Shown here: piece after piece, positions 1-9,600 of the stretch
Numbering within the stretch: the first letter of the stretch is position 1
How the letters are laid out: every line of letters begins with the position of its first letter
Origin: Nostoc edaphicum CCNP1411
GTDB lineage: Bacteria > Cyanobacteriota > Cyanobacteriia > Cyanobacteriales > Nostocaceae
Reading direction: 5' to 3'
Length of the DNA: 64,000 nt
Assembly (NCBI RefSeq): GCF_014023275.1
Contig: NZ_CP054698.1
Span: forward strand, 4,092,001-4,156,000
Notes under the pieces: generated by a model
Databases searched by the model: none
What the model was told of the DNA's origin: nothing
The model's input: only the letters and a program-made list of their open reading frames with translations
Program-made: the position numbers and the translations under genes

Positions 1-10
1 ACCAAATACC

Positions 11-868
11 ATGCAAAACCGCAACTCAACAGCTACAAACATACTAGGAAAACCACTAGCCCCTGCAAGCACCAGCCGCAGACCTTTCCTAGAAATTAAA
101 GACGTTACCAAAGTCTACCCGACAAAGAAAGGCCCCTTCACTGTACTTGACGGCGTTAACCTCAACGTTGAACAAGGCGAGTTTATTTGCGTCATCGGCC
201 ACTCCGGCTGTGGCAAATCAACACTATTAAATATGGTATCCGGTTTTAACTTTCCCACCTCCGGACAAGTGTTACTCGAAGGAGAACCAATCACCAAACC
301 AGGCCCAGACAGGATGGTTGTCTTCCAAAACTACGCCTTGCTACCTTGGCGAACTGCTTTTGAAAACATCTACTTAGCTGTCAACGCCGTTTATCCCAAC
401 AAACCACAAGCTGAAAAAAGAGCGATCGTCCGCGATCATTTGGCAATGGTGGGACTGGCTGACGCAATGGAAAAGAAACCAATGCAAATGTCCGGCGGGA
501 TGAGACAACGGGTTTCTATCGCCCGTGCTTTGGCGATTCGTCCCAAAGTTTTAATTCTAGATGAACCTTTTGGGGCGCTGGATGCCATTACCAAAGAAGA
601 ATTACAGGAAGAATTGCTGAAAATTTGGGGCGATAACCGTTGTACAGTGCTGATGATTACCCACGACATCGACGAGGCACTATTTTTAGCGGACAAATTG
701 GTAATGATGACCAATGGCCCTCATGCGAAAATTGGTGAAGTTATGGAAATTCCTTTTTCTCGTCCGCGCGATCGCAGCCGCATCATGGAAGATCCACAAT
801 ACTACCAACTGCGTAACTATGCCTTAGACTTCCTCTTTAACCGCTTTGCCCATGATGACGTAGGGTAA
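11..868 (+). CDS. nrtD: Nitrate/nitrite ABC transporter ATP-binding subunit NrtD
   Basis: Cytoplasmic ATPase of the NrtABCD nitrate/nitrite importer. The 285 residues carry a complete ABC domain: Walker A GHSGCGKST at residues 63-71, the Q-loop FQNYALLPW, signature MSGGMRQRV, Walker B VLILDEPFG and the H-loop ITHDIDEA. The C-terminus (YALDFLFNRFAHDD) and the single-domain length fit NrtD; NrtC would carry an extra substrate-binding domain. It starts at the window edge, so nrtABC presumably lie upstream. A perfect 13-bp hairpin follows 34 bp downstream, suggesting the operon ends here; in Anabaena narB follows nrtD, but not here. A related taurine or cyanate transporter ATPase is less likely. 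Confidence 0.9.
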   Translation: MQNRNSTATNILGKPLAPASTSRRPFLEIKDVTKVYPTKKGPFTVLDGVNLNVEQGEFICVIGHSGCGKSTLLNMVSGFNFPTSGQVLLEGEPITKPGPDRMVVFQNYALLPWRTAFENIYLAVNAVYPNKPQAEKRAIVRDHLAMVGLADAMEKKPMQMSGGMRQRVSIARALAIRPKVLILDEPFGALDAITKEELQEELLKIWGDNRCTVLMITHDIDEALFLADKLVMMTNGPHAKIGEVMEIPFSRPRDRSRIMEDPQYYQLRNYALDFLFNRFAHDDVG

Positions 869-901
869 TCACCTTCATTTTTCCAGAATAATTCTTTGTT
901 C

Positions 902-932
902 CTCCCGCCACCATACCAGATGGTGGCGGGAG
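902..932 (+). terminator. Perfect hairpin downstream of nrtD
   Basis: A 13-bp inverted repeat (CTCCCGCCACCAT and its complement) with a 5-base loop starts 34 bp after the nrtD stop. No U-run follows, so it may stabilise the 3' end rather than act as a classical terminator. About 8 bp further on lies an AATTCATGAATT palindrome that resembles a dispersed palindrome at 56290-56311. Confidence 0.5.
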
Positions 933-1024
933 CAATCAGTAGGAGCAATTCATGAATTGCCCTTACAACTACGTCCACAAGTTATAAAGTATGTGTAGAG
1001 CGAGTATGTTGAGAAAAAATCTGT

Positions 1025-1504
1025 ATGGCAAGCTACCCAGAAACCGTAATTAGTAACGAATCCGTTAATGATTTAATTGGCGAGACGACAAGCATTAACC
1101 ATGTTGAGGTAATTGAAAATGTCATCGACTCTTTGGAACAAGATGATAGTGCAATGGTTAGCCACACTCCAGAGGCTGGTTATCTCTGGAAGTTTAAGTA
1201 CGGAAGTGTAGAAGTATTTGTCCAACTCAACGGGACAACCGATGAAGACACAATAACGGTTTGGTCTGCGGTGCTAAATTTACCTGCTAAAAATGAACCT
1301 AAGTTGATGCGGTATCTTTTGGAGTTGAACTGCTCAAGCACTTTTGAAGCACGTTTCGGTATTATTGAAAATCGGGTGGTTGTAATATCGACACGCACCT
1401 TAGCCGAGTTATCTCCTGGCGAAGTGTCTCGGCTAATTACCGTTGTGGCAACGATCGCTGATAATAATGATGAAGCCTTACAAACTGAATTTGGTGCGAC
1501 TTGA
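1025..1504 (+). CDS. YbjN-domain-like protein
   Basis: A soluble 159-residue protein with no signal peptide or membrane segment. The stretch from about residue 25 to 150 (WKFKYGSVEVFVQL, LMRYLLELNCSSTFEARFGI, VVVISTRTLAELSPGEVSRLI) has the alternating strand and helix pattern of the YbjN / type III secretion chaperone-like fold common in cyanobacteria. The molecular function of this group is unknown. It lies 157 bp after nrtD on the same strand, beyond the hairpin, and so probably has its own promoter. Family assignment is by pattern recognition only. Confidence 0.6.
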   Translation: MASYPETVISNESVNDLIGETTSINHVEVIENVIDSLEQDDSAMVSHTPEAGYLWKFKYGSVEVFVQLNGTTDEDTITVWSAVLNLPAKNEPKLMRYLLELNCSSTFEARFGIIENRVVVISTRTLAELSPGEVSRLITVVATIADNNDEALQTEFGAT

Positions 1505-1672
1505 CTAATCGCTTCACTTCAGTAGGAGTTATGAGTTGCACTATTTTCCCAGTGCGACCCATCAGTAAGTATGTATGGTTTGCTGCATGACTTGTTTTAG
1601 TCGATCAATCTTGATGATGAACTGAATTTGTTAAGTCAGTCGATTGAAATGACTTTTTCCTCTATACCAATT

Positions 1673-1719
1673 AAAAAGCGCCTGGGAGTGTTGCCGTGTT
1701 TCCACCCCAGACGCTTTTT
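1673..1719. terminator. Bidirectional terminator-like hairpin
   Basis: AAAAAGCG is paired with CGCTTTTT around a CTGGG/CCCAG stem. The A-run on one side and T-run on the other allow it to work on either strand. It closes the gene ending at 1504. The remaining gap (1505-1975) shows nothing else I can support. Confidence 0.6.
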
Positions 1720-1977
1720 ATTTTTAACTTGCTCCTCACACAACTAGATAGTATCACTGCTTCCATCAAAAGGCGAGTATAGTGAGTGACACTTTCAAAA
1801 CTGCACCACCAATTGAATTTGGGCTTATATTCCCTTGACTTGATCCTAGCTAAATTTTGGATTGCGATCGCTCCAGAAAGGCAGTTTTCTTGGACGTAAG
1901 TCATTACAATCTGTAACGCAATGAATTAAACAATTATTAATATTTTATACGTCCCTTAATTAATGTCTGAAACTCTA

Positions 1978-3113
1978 TAGGACTAATATTTGATTTCTGA
2001 AAAAGCTCCGTACATTTGAAGAGTCGCAAAATCAAAGGTAGTGTGCCGGATAAACCACTCAAACATCCATTTGAGATGTGAGAACGAAGGAATCAAGGCA
2101 CAGAAACGCCGCACCCAGGTTTTAGCTTGTAACCAAATATCCTCAATTGGATTTTGTGACGGGCAATTAGGAGCAAAGCGGACGCAGTGAATTTTCCACT
2201 CCTCTTGAGACAAATCTTGGTTTACCTCGCCTAAAAAGTTTTGAACCAGATGTGAACGATGGTAAGAAGCACCATCCCAAAAAAGAAGTAATCTTTGATT
2301 GGGGGACTGATCTAATAAATAACGTAGATAATCAATTGTATTTTCTGAGTTACCTGCGTTATACGCTTTTAGTAGTAAGCTTCCCTCCAGATAGTCAACT
2401 GCCCCGTAGTATGTCTGTTTGTCTCGTATATTAACAACTCTCACTGCTATTTCTTGGTCAGTTTTTCCCCAGACATACCCACTTAAATCTCCCCCACATT
2501 AAATGACACTCATCAAGCAGCAATACTCTCAACTTTCCTTCTTCAATTTCCTGCCGATGCCTTGCCAATAGTGTTTCAATCTCTTTTTTTTTTGCAGCAA
2601 CAGCGTCCTCGTCAGCTTTTGGATTTAAAGAAGTAGTTTTCTTCCAACTAATTCCTGCCGCATCAAATAAGTCATAATAGCTCCGCTTTGACTCATAAGT
2701 TACATCATATTCAAAAGCCAATTTATATTCGAGTTCACCAAGTTCCCAACATTCTTTTGTTTGCAACCAACTTAAAACTTCTTCTCGTTGTTGAGCAGTT
2801 AAGTAACTTTTTTTTCCCTTGTGGTTCAGGCGCAGTCCCGAAATTCCATCTTCCTCATAAGCTTGCTTCCAGCTTGTTATCGAACCCAGTGACACATCTA
2901 AAATTGTTTGAATTTCCTCATACTTGTAGCCTTGATAAACCAATTTGACTGCCAACGCTTTCCTCACCTCACGCGCATCTGGGCGATCATCTATAAATTC
3001 TTGTAGTTCTGCGATCGCGGCTTGTAGATGCTGGTTTATCATTGTTAGCTATTAGACAAATATTCTGTCCGTATTATCTCGTAGTTTTTTTCAGAAATCA
3101 AATATGATTCCTA
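1978..3113 (-). mobile_element. IS630-type insertion sequence
   Basis: An element of about 1,136 bp bounded by inverted repeats of roughly 27 bp (left end TAGGACTAATATTTGATTTC; right end the complement with two differences) and flanked by TA at 1976-1977 and 3114-3115, the TA duplication typical of the IS630/Tc1 group. It holds one transposase reading frame, broken by a single base. The transposase stop codon lies inside the left inverted repeat. The same terminal repeat bounds the 148-bp element at 20707-20854. Confidence 0.85.
1983..3042 (-). pseudogene. IS630 family transposase, one-base frameshift
   Basis: DDE transposase of the IS630 family. The upstream part (3042 to 2458, 194 codons) has a helix-turn-helix region and the first catalytic Asp in LLLDECHLMW. 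The downstream part (ending at 1983) has the second Asp in LLLFWDGASYH and the Glu in NPIEDIW. The frames join if one G is removed from the run of five (C-run at 2491-2495 on the plus strand), which restores WGDLSGYVWGKTDQEIAV. All three catalytic residues are present, so the break is recent, a sequencing error, or a site of programmed frameshifting. I call it a pseudogene provisionally. Confidence 0.8.
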
Positions 3114-3306
3114 TATCCCTCTTCTGTCACTCTCCGAAAACATTTGCCTTTTCTAAAATCTAGAGCTTTTGTATAACAAGCGATTGCGCGATTATTTTCT
3201 AATAACAAATACAAGTCCTATTTTTTTCTAATAGTATAGCTTGTATTGATTGCCTCATGAGGCTTCTAGCGATCACTTTCCCGGAAAGTGACAGAAGAGG
3301 GATATA
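3112..3306. mobile_element. 195-bp MITE-like element
   Basis: Ends in an inverted repeat of at least 20 bp (left TATATCCCTCTTCTGTCACT; right end its exact complement), with similarity continuing through TCCGG. It has no coding capacity. The IS630 copy sits exactly at its left end and shares the TA, so that transposon apparently inserted into the terminal TA of this element. Confidence 0.75.
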
Positions 3307-3333
3307 ATAATAAATCAAACTAATAAACAAATA

Positions 3334-3360
3334 TTAGCACTCAATGCTTGTTAGTGCTAA
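3334..3360 (+). promoter_or_regulatory. CIRCE-like operator (HrcA site)
   Basis: TTAGCACTC, 9 bases, TAGTGCTAA. The HrcA consensus is TTAGCACTC-N9-GAGTGCTAA, so 17 of 18 arm positions match with correct spacing. In cyanobacteria CIRCE is known before groESL and groEL genes; no chaperonin gene follows here. The next gene starts 131 bp downstream. Confidence 0.7.
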
Positions 3361-3491
3361 TTTATAACTGAGTTTAATGCTTATGATATAGACTAAAACT
3401 ATACTTTTTATAGATACTTTAGTTTCTTCCTAGATTTTTTTACAAAATACTAAATCTTTACCACAAGTAATTTAAAACTGGGAGTACTGAC

Positions 3492-3842
3492 ATGAAATAC
3501 ACTTTTGATATTGTAGGAGTATCTCCACTTTTACAGTTTTTTAATCACCAACAGAAAAATGGGCAAAAATCACTCCATCAAGGCGTGGAATATTTGGGAA
3601 TGCATAAGTGTACACTAGATACGTTTATAGAATCGGTGGAATCAGTTCCAGCAAAGTGGGGTTGGAATCTGGATCAAGTGGTAGATACCGTGATTCAGTT
3701 TTGGTTGAACAACTCAGAAAGTATTGGTTATTGGAAATCATGTTTAAGTGATGCTGGCAAGGATAATTTACTAGTTGCAAGATTGGCAGATATAACCGCC
3801 TTACAAGCTGAATTTGAATCCCTATTAGATAAGGAATGGTGA
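3492..3842 (+). CDS. Hypothetical 116-residue protein downstream of a CIRCE-like site
   Basis: I do not recognise this protein. It is soluble, with no signal peptide or transmembrane segment, rich in Leu, Gln and Trp (PAKWGWNLDQVV, FWLNNSESIGYWKSC), and ends with an acidic helix. The ATG is preceded by GGGAG at a good distance. The CIRCE-like operator 131 bp upstream suggests HrcA-type heat control (inference). The gene stands alone between mobile elements and a divergent-strand ligase gene. Confidence 0.6.
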   Translation: MKYTFDIVGVSPLLQFFNHQQKNGQKSLHQGVEYLGMHKCTLDTFIESVESVPAKWGWNLDQVVDTVIQFWLNNSESIGYWKSCLSDAGKDNLLVARLADITALQAEFESLLDKEW

Positions 3843-3949
3843 AGAGATAGGTAGAATTTAACAGGACTTACACAAACAATAGCCAAAAAAAAATGATTTT
3901 CAGATAGAGGTAATACCCTGTCGGTTCGCTGAAAGCGTTCTTATAAGAG

Positions 3950-4010
3950 TAGCCGCTTCTCTACGTTCGCGTAGCGTGTCGTAGACAGACGCTCCGCGTA
4001 GCTTGCTTTG
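3950..4010. repeat. Dispersed palindromic repeat (CTACGTTCGCGTAGCG type)
   Basis: An imperfect palindrome containing TACGTTCGCGTAGCG and GACGCTCCGCGTAGC, a kind of repeat frequent between Nostoc genes. A related copy (ACGCTACGCGAACGT) is found inside the coding region of the hybrid kinase near 9580. The rest of 3843-4112 shows nothing I can support. Confidence 0.6.
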
Positions 4011-4112
4011 ACCTAGGAGTATGCATCTATATGAATTGCCCTAGAGCGCATATAGTTTTGCATAAGTCCTATTTCAAAATAATTCGAGATTGGAACAACT
4101 CCTGCTTTACCT

Positions 4113-5120
4113 CTAGTCAAAATTTTCGTTTTCAAGTGCTTTGAGAACTTTGAGATATAAATTCTCTACTCTTTTCGTCTGAACTTCACCAAATGAAGCA
4201 TAGTGAGTTAAGCTAGGAGCGCCATTTATTTCAATGATCGTATAATCTACAATTGGTGATGTTATGTCACTAGTAAGAATATCCACACCTGCTAATCTCA
4301 ATTCCATATCTTTTGCAATACTTATTGCTAACTTTTGAAAATCAGGATGTATATTTTCAGTGAAGTCCACTGCTTCGCCACCAGTTGATAAATTTGCATT
4401 GTCTAAAAGGTAAACTATATTATTCTTGGGTATAACAGTATTAAAATTTAGCTTTCGTCTCCGCAAATTTTTTTTGATTCTGTAATCTTCAAAATCTATA
4501 ATTTCTTTTCTACCATTTTTGATAAAAGTCTCCTGTTTTTCTTGCATAAGTTCCAAAACATTAGATTGACCATCTCCCATTATAAATAAAGGAATTCTTT
4601 GATACGCCGAAATTACTTCATCATCAAGGACTACAATTCTATAGTCATTGCCACTATAGAATCGCTCAACAATAAATACTGATGTTTTTTGCAATATTTT
4701 CTTAGCTGCTTGATAATATTCTTGTTTGTTGTGAACCTTTGTAACAAATACTCCTTTACTGAGATTAATCGGCTTGACAATTACGGGAAATCCCAACTCT
4801 TTAGCATAATATAATCCTGTATCTATATTTCTAGTATTGGCTAACTCTTCGCATAATTCTTCACTAAAAAATGTTTGTCCTTCAGTAACTTTATAGCCAA
4901 ACTTATTCAGGAAAAAACTCGAAACCCCTTTATCTTTAGCTATTGCTACTGAACCAGAAGAATTAATACTAAATCTGCTACTACGAAAAAAGGTTTTATT
5001 ACCATTTCTAAACGTAATCAGTCCCACAAAGGTGCATTCTGGGTCTACTAAAACTACTGCTCCTATTTTCTCTGCTACTTTTTGAATGATTGATGTTACA
5101 AAGGGTGTTTCCATTATCAT
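4113..5120 (-). CDS. ATP-grasp ligase (cyanophycin-synthetase/RimK-like)
   Basis: 335 residues with an ATP-grasp fold from about residue 90: a KELGFPVIVKPINLSKG strand and lysine, FIVERFYSGNDYRIVVLDDEVI for nucleotide contact, and the metal-binding end IVDYTIIEINGAPSL. The middle NLSTGGEAVDFTENI resembles the ATP-grasp module of cyanophycin synthetase. Such enzymes join a carboxylate to an amine with ATP. It lacks the Mur-ligase half of CphA, so it is a stand-alone ligase of unknown substrate. No peptide precursor or partner gene is evident beside it. The 620-bp gap upstream (5121-5740) holds only an AT-rich stretch, a repeat start AAAATATAGCGCTCAGT near 5606 that recurs at 36366, and a weak hairpin. 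Confidence 0.75.
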   Translation of the reverse strand: MIMETPFVTSIIQKVAEKIGAVVLVDPECTFVGLITFRNGNKTFFRSSRFSINSSGSVAIAKDKGVSSFFLNKFGYKVTEGQTFFSEELCEELANTRNIDTGLYYAKELGFPVIVKPINLSKGVFVTKVHNKQEYYQAAKKILQKTSVFIVERFYSGNDYRIVVLDDEVISAYQRIPLFIMGDGQSNVLELMQEKQETFIKNGRKEIIDFEDYRIKKNLRRRKLNFNTVIPKNNIVYLLDNANLSTGGEAVDFTENIHPDFQKLAISIAKDMELRLAGVDILTSDITSPIVDYTIIEINGAPSLTHYASFGEVQTKRVENLYLKVLKALENENFD

Positions 5121-5740
5121 GAATATAAATATACCGACGAAATATTAACTATTCTATGGCAGTTAGTCAAGATATTTGAAATTAAACGATCGCACAATAT
5201 ATTTTGCCTAAAACTCTAGTGAAAGCCTGAGAAAAAATTCATTTTTTAATATCTAAAGAGACTATGAAAATTTAACTATTCTAAACTAACTATAAAAAAT
5301 GTAAATGCCTGCAATGTCGCTTTACTTTAGGCATCGCACTATAAAAAAAGTTAAGAGTGTGTCAGCGACCATTAATTCTAGGCACGTTATTATTCATTTT
5401 CTATTGAGTTTTTAATAGTATGCTTTTAGACCTTTATATTCATCTTGCCACTGATGCGGAATTTACTTATCTGTATGCATACAAATTATGCAAACCCAAT
5501 AATTGCCAAACTTTCTGCTTGAGCATTATTGTGTCCTGAAAACAATTGCTAATTAAGGCTTTGAGATTCATAACCACCTGAAATTTCTAACTTAGTTGGT
5601 CTAAAATATAGCGCTCAGTGTTGACAATTTATAAATAATCGAATAACAAGGTGGCAGCAGCATAAAAAAAAAGCGTTAGTGCATTCCTACCTAGAAACTA
5701 ATTAACGCCCTTCATTAAACTTCATACGGATAACATAATT

Positions 5741-5977
5741 ATGCCAGAAAATACGGATAACAAAGTTTCCAAATCAGACAATCAGCCTGTTGCTTATAAA
5801 GAACGCCTCAATTCTTGGGCGATCGCTCGTCTACTTCCTAATACGCAACGGGAGATTGTTGCCCGCTTCCGCAGCCGTTCTGATGCCGATGGCTATATGC
5901 GGCATCTCCCTCAGGAAATACCAAACGCTTCCTACATGGTTGTTTTTGATTGCCAACGCCAAGAAGCTGTAATTTAG
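5741..5977 (+). CDS. Small conserved-looking protein, 78 residues
   Basis: Soluble, hydrophilic N-terminus followed by a compact segment (SWAIARLLPNTQREIVARFRSRSDADGYMRHLPQEIPNASYMVVFD). The arrangement of a basic helix and a terminal strand looks like a real folded domain, and codon use (including HIP1 GCGATCGC within the frame) fits the genome. I cannot name a function. No convincing ribosome-binding site is visible. Confidence 0.6.
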   Translation: MPENTDNKVSKSDNQPVAYKERLNSWAIARLLPNTQREIVARFRSRSDADGYMRHLPQEIPNASYMVVFDCQRQEAVI

Positions 5978-6127
5978 AGTGCAAGTATAGGCAATAAACC
6001 TATCTTGAAAATAGGGAAAAGGTTAAGGGGTAAAGATGTATTTCAAACCTTTCCCCTTTGCCCTTTAACCGAAGCGTATTGAGCCATAGCCCGCCCTTAG
6101 ACATCGCTTACAACTCCAGATTTCAAT

Positions 6128-6286
6128 TCACGCTTCACTTAAAAATTCTGGATGTTGCCAAGGAGCATAGCTACTTTCGTATTGCAGCTTTGAAAATCCG
6201 AGTTTCCAAGCTACCCTTGCCAATTCAGCAAACTAGTAAGCCTTTATTCGTGTCAGTGGCACATTAGGGAATGCGAGTGCGTCTCA
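6128..6286 (-). pseudogene. Remnant of an unidentified gene
   Basis: Read on the minus strand from 6283 to 6128 the frame gives DALAFPNVPLTRIKAY, a TAG stop, then FAELARVAWKLGFSKLQYES followed by SYAPWQHPEFLSEA and a TGA stop. The aromatic, protein-like composition on both sides of one stop (probably a lost TGG) suggests the 3' end of a decayed gene. I do not recognise the family. The rest of 5978-6699 contains low-complexity GGAGGCAGA/TCTGCCTCC inverted stretches and no other gene. Confidence 0.35.
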
Positions 6287-6699
6287 TAGAGAAACCAAGT
6301 GCGGACAATTTGCGGCTCTCAAAAAAATGCTAATCATAACCAGAAATTATTAAGTTTTTCTGACAATATTAGATATAAATATTCTACTTAAAAATAAATT
6401 CGGTAATTATCCCCTTGCTATTGATATTTTAGATTACTTAAAAGTAAAAGTTAGTGCATTCAGGAGGGAGAAGGCAGGAGGCAGAAGTAACTTACGTTTA
6501 AAAGCGTGGGATTGAAGCAAGACTGGAGGCGAAATGCCTCGCCTGGGCGCTTTGTATCAAGACGCATAGCGCGAGATACAATTCTTCTTTTTAACCTGGG
6601 TAATAACCCAGAACTAAAGTTTTCATTCATAATTCTTTTCTCCTACTCTCTGCCTCCTATCTTCTCTGATAAGCCCTGAAAGTGCTGGAGGGTTAATAA

Positions 6700-9600
6700 G
6701 TGATCAAACAGCAGCGATATGACTGGTTCAAAGCTGTGAAATTTTTCCGCAAACGAGAATTACTAGCGCTGTTGCTAGGAATTTTCTTCTCAATCTCTGT
6801 AGTCCTACTCTGGCAGAGACTTTTAATCCAAATTCCGTGGTTATTAATACAAGTAGTATTGATTGCGTGCTTATTGGCTGTTATCACATTGATATTATCA
6901 ATCTATTGTGTCCTGGCAATGAAAGCAAGTAACCAAAAAATAACGGCAATAAATCAGGAATTAACTCATAGGATTTTTGAACAAAAACAGGTAGAAATTG
7001 CGCTCCTAACCAGTGAAAATCGTCTGCGGCAGTTGTTGGAAACTGTCAAAGTCATCCCTTGGGAATTAGACTTGAAGACTTGGCGATTTATTTATGTTGG
7101 GCCGCAAGCGGTAGACTTGCTAAAATATCCGATCGCAGAGTGGTATGAGGAAAAATTTTGGGTTAATCATCTGCATCCAGATGATAAGGAAAAGTCTGTT
7201 CATTTTTGTCAAGAAGCAACTGCTAAGTGCCAGAATCACGAATTAGAATACCGGATGTTAGCAGCCGACGGGCAAGTTATTTGGTTGCGAGACGTTGTTA
7301 GCGTAGTTGAGGAAGCAGGAACTCCTACTATGCTGAGAGGGTTTATGTTTGACATTACTGATTTAAAGTTGCTTGAAGAAACTTTAAGACTGAAGGAGAG
7401 GGCACTTGCTACTAACAGTAATGGAATTATTATTGCCGATGCCAGACTCGCTTATACTCCGGTTATTTACGTCAACCACGCCTTTGAGCAAATAACAGGT
7501 TACAAGGCTAGTGATGTGATTGGGCAAAACTGTCGATTTTTGCAACGCACAGATAACCAGCAACCAGCACTTAATGAATTGCGATCATCTATTCAAGCTG
7601 GAACAAGTTGCAAAGTTGTTCTCCGCAATTATCGCAAAGATGGTACTTTATTCTGGAATGAATTGAGTATTTCTCCTATCCATGACGAAAATGGCAAGTT
7701 AAGCCACTTCATTGGCATTCAGACAGATATTAGCTTACGCAAGCAAGCTGAAGCCATCCTGCGTCGGCAAGCCCTCACCTTTGAAAACATGCATGATGGC
7801 GTTATTATCACAGATTTAACTGGAAATATTGTTGACTGGAATGCTGCTGCTGAAAGTATGTTTGGCTATACTAAAGCCGAGGTTTTGGCTAAACATCCTA
7901 GTTTTTTGCATCAGCCGGAAGTCGCTGCAACCTTAAGCACCAAAATCTTGGAAAAAGTCAACCAGCAAGGACGCTGGTCAGGGGAAATACACTTTATTCG
8001 CAAAGATGGCAGTGAGGGAATTTGCGAAACAACCGTAGTTTCTTTACAGGATGAACAGGGAGAAACTGTTGCCACTGTTGGCGTCAATCACGATATCACC
8101 GAAAACAAACGAGCTAAAGAGGCACTGCAACGGCAATTGCATCGCACCCTACTACTTGAACAAATTACTCAGGAAATTCGTCAAAGTCTTGATGCCAGCA
8201 AAATCTTTGAGACGGCTGCTACCCAAATTGGACAAGCATTTGGGGCTGAACGCTGTTTGATCCACTCTTATATTAGCGACCCCACACCCAGAATTCCCTT
8301 AGTAGCAGAGTATAATATACTTCCTGGCTACTGCTCCATGTTGAAATTGGAAATTCCCATGACCAACAATCCTCATGCAGAGCAGATGATGGCACAAGAA
8401 ATAGCGATCGCTTCTCCAAATGTGTACGTTGATCCTTTACTCCAGGCAGCTGAACCGATCTGCCGAGAAGTTGGGTTGAAGTCTATGCTATCAATCCGCA
8501 CCTCCTATCAAGGAAAACCCAATGGTGCGATCGGCTTACACCAGTGCAGTTATTTTCGCCAGTGGACACAAGAGGAAATCGAATTACTAGAAGCCGTGGC
8601 AGCTCAACTGGGTATTGCTCTAGCACAAGCTCATTTACTGGAACAAGAAACGCGCCGACGTGAAGAACTTACTTTGAAAAACTTTGCCTTGGAGCGGGCA
8701 AAACGTCAAGCAGAAGCTGCGAATCGGGCAAAAAGCGAGTTTTTGGCGATGATGAGCCACGAAATTCGGACTCCAATGAATGCTGTGATTGCCATGACAG
8801 GTCTATTGCTGGATACTGACCTCACGCTTCAACAGCAAGACTTTGTAGAAACAGTTCGCAGTAGCGGAGATGCTTTACTCACCATCATCAACGACATTCT
8901 AGATTTCTCGAAAATTGAATCTGGCAAACTGGAATTAGAAGAACAGCCTTTTGATTTGAGAGCTTGTGTCGAGCAGGCTATTTCTCTATTAGCCCCTAAA
9001 GCTGCCCAAAAGGATATCGAGTTAGCTTACCTGATCCCACCGCAAGTTCCGACTCAAATCATTGGCGATATGACACGTCTGCGCCAAGTCTTGATGAATC
9101 TTCTCAACAATGCCATTAAGTTCACTGAAAACGGAGAAGTGGTACTCTCTGTTGAATTAGCGACTGGAGATCGGGGATTAGGGACTGGGGATCGGGGATT
9201 GGGGATTGGGGGTAATGAGGAGGAAACTTCTTCCCAGTCCCCAATCCCTAGTACCCAGTCCCCAGTCCCCAGTACCCAGTCCCCAGTCCAAATTCAATTT
9301 GCCATCAAAGATACAGGTATTGGCATCGCACCAGAAAAGATAGAGCGGTTATTTCAACCCTTCGCTCAGGCTGATGTCTCCATGACTCGACGATATGGGG
9401 GCACGGGGCTAGGACTAGTCATCAGCAAGCGGCTCAGTAAGATGATGGGTGGCACTCTTTGGGTAGAAAGTCAGGGGTTTGTCGGTGGTAATCCTAGCCC
9501 TAGATGGGAAAATGGACAATTATCAAGAAAGGTAGAAAGCACAGAGCTGGAGACAGAAGGAATGTCTGATGCTCTCGACGAGACGCTACGCGAACGTGGA

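Noticed and set aside
1725..1745. CTCCTCACAC motif resembling the core of the Yfr1 small RNA
   Set aside because: Yfr1 has the motif between two hairpins with a terminator at the 3' end; here the only strong hairpin lies before it and no second hairpin with a T-run follows.
6058..6267. 69-codon plus-strand frame
   Set aside because: It overlaps the minus-strand gene remnant, which has a better protein-like sequence; no ribosome site.
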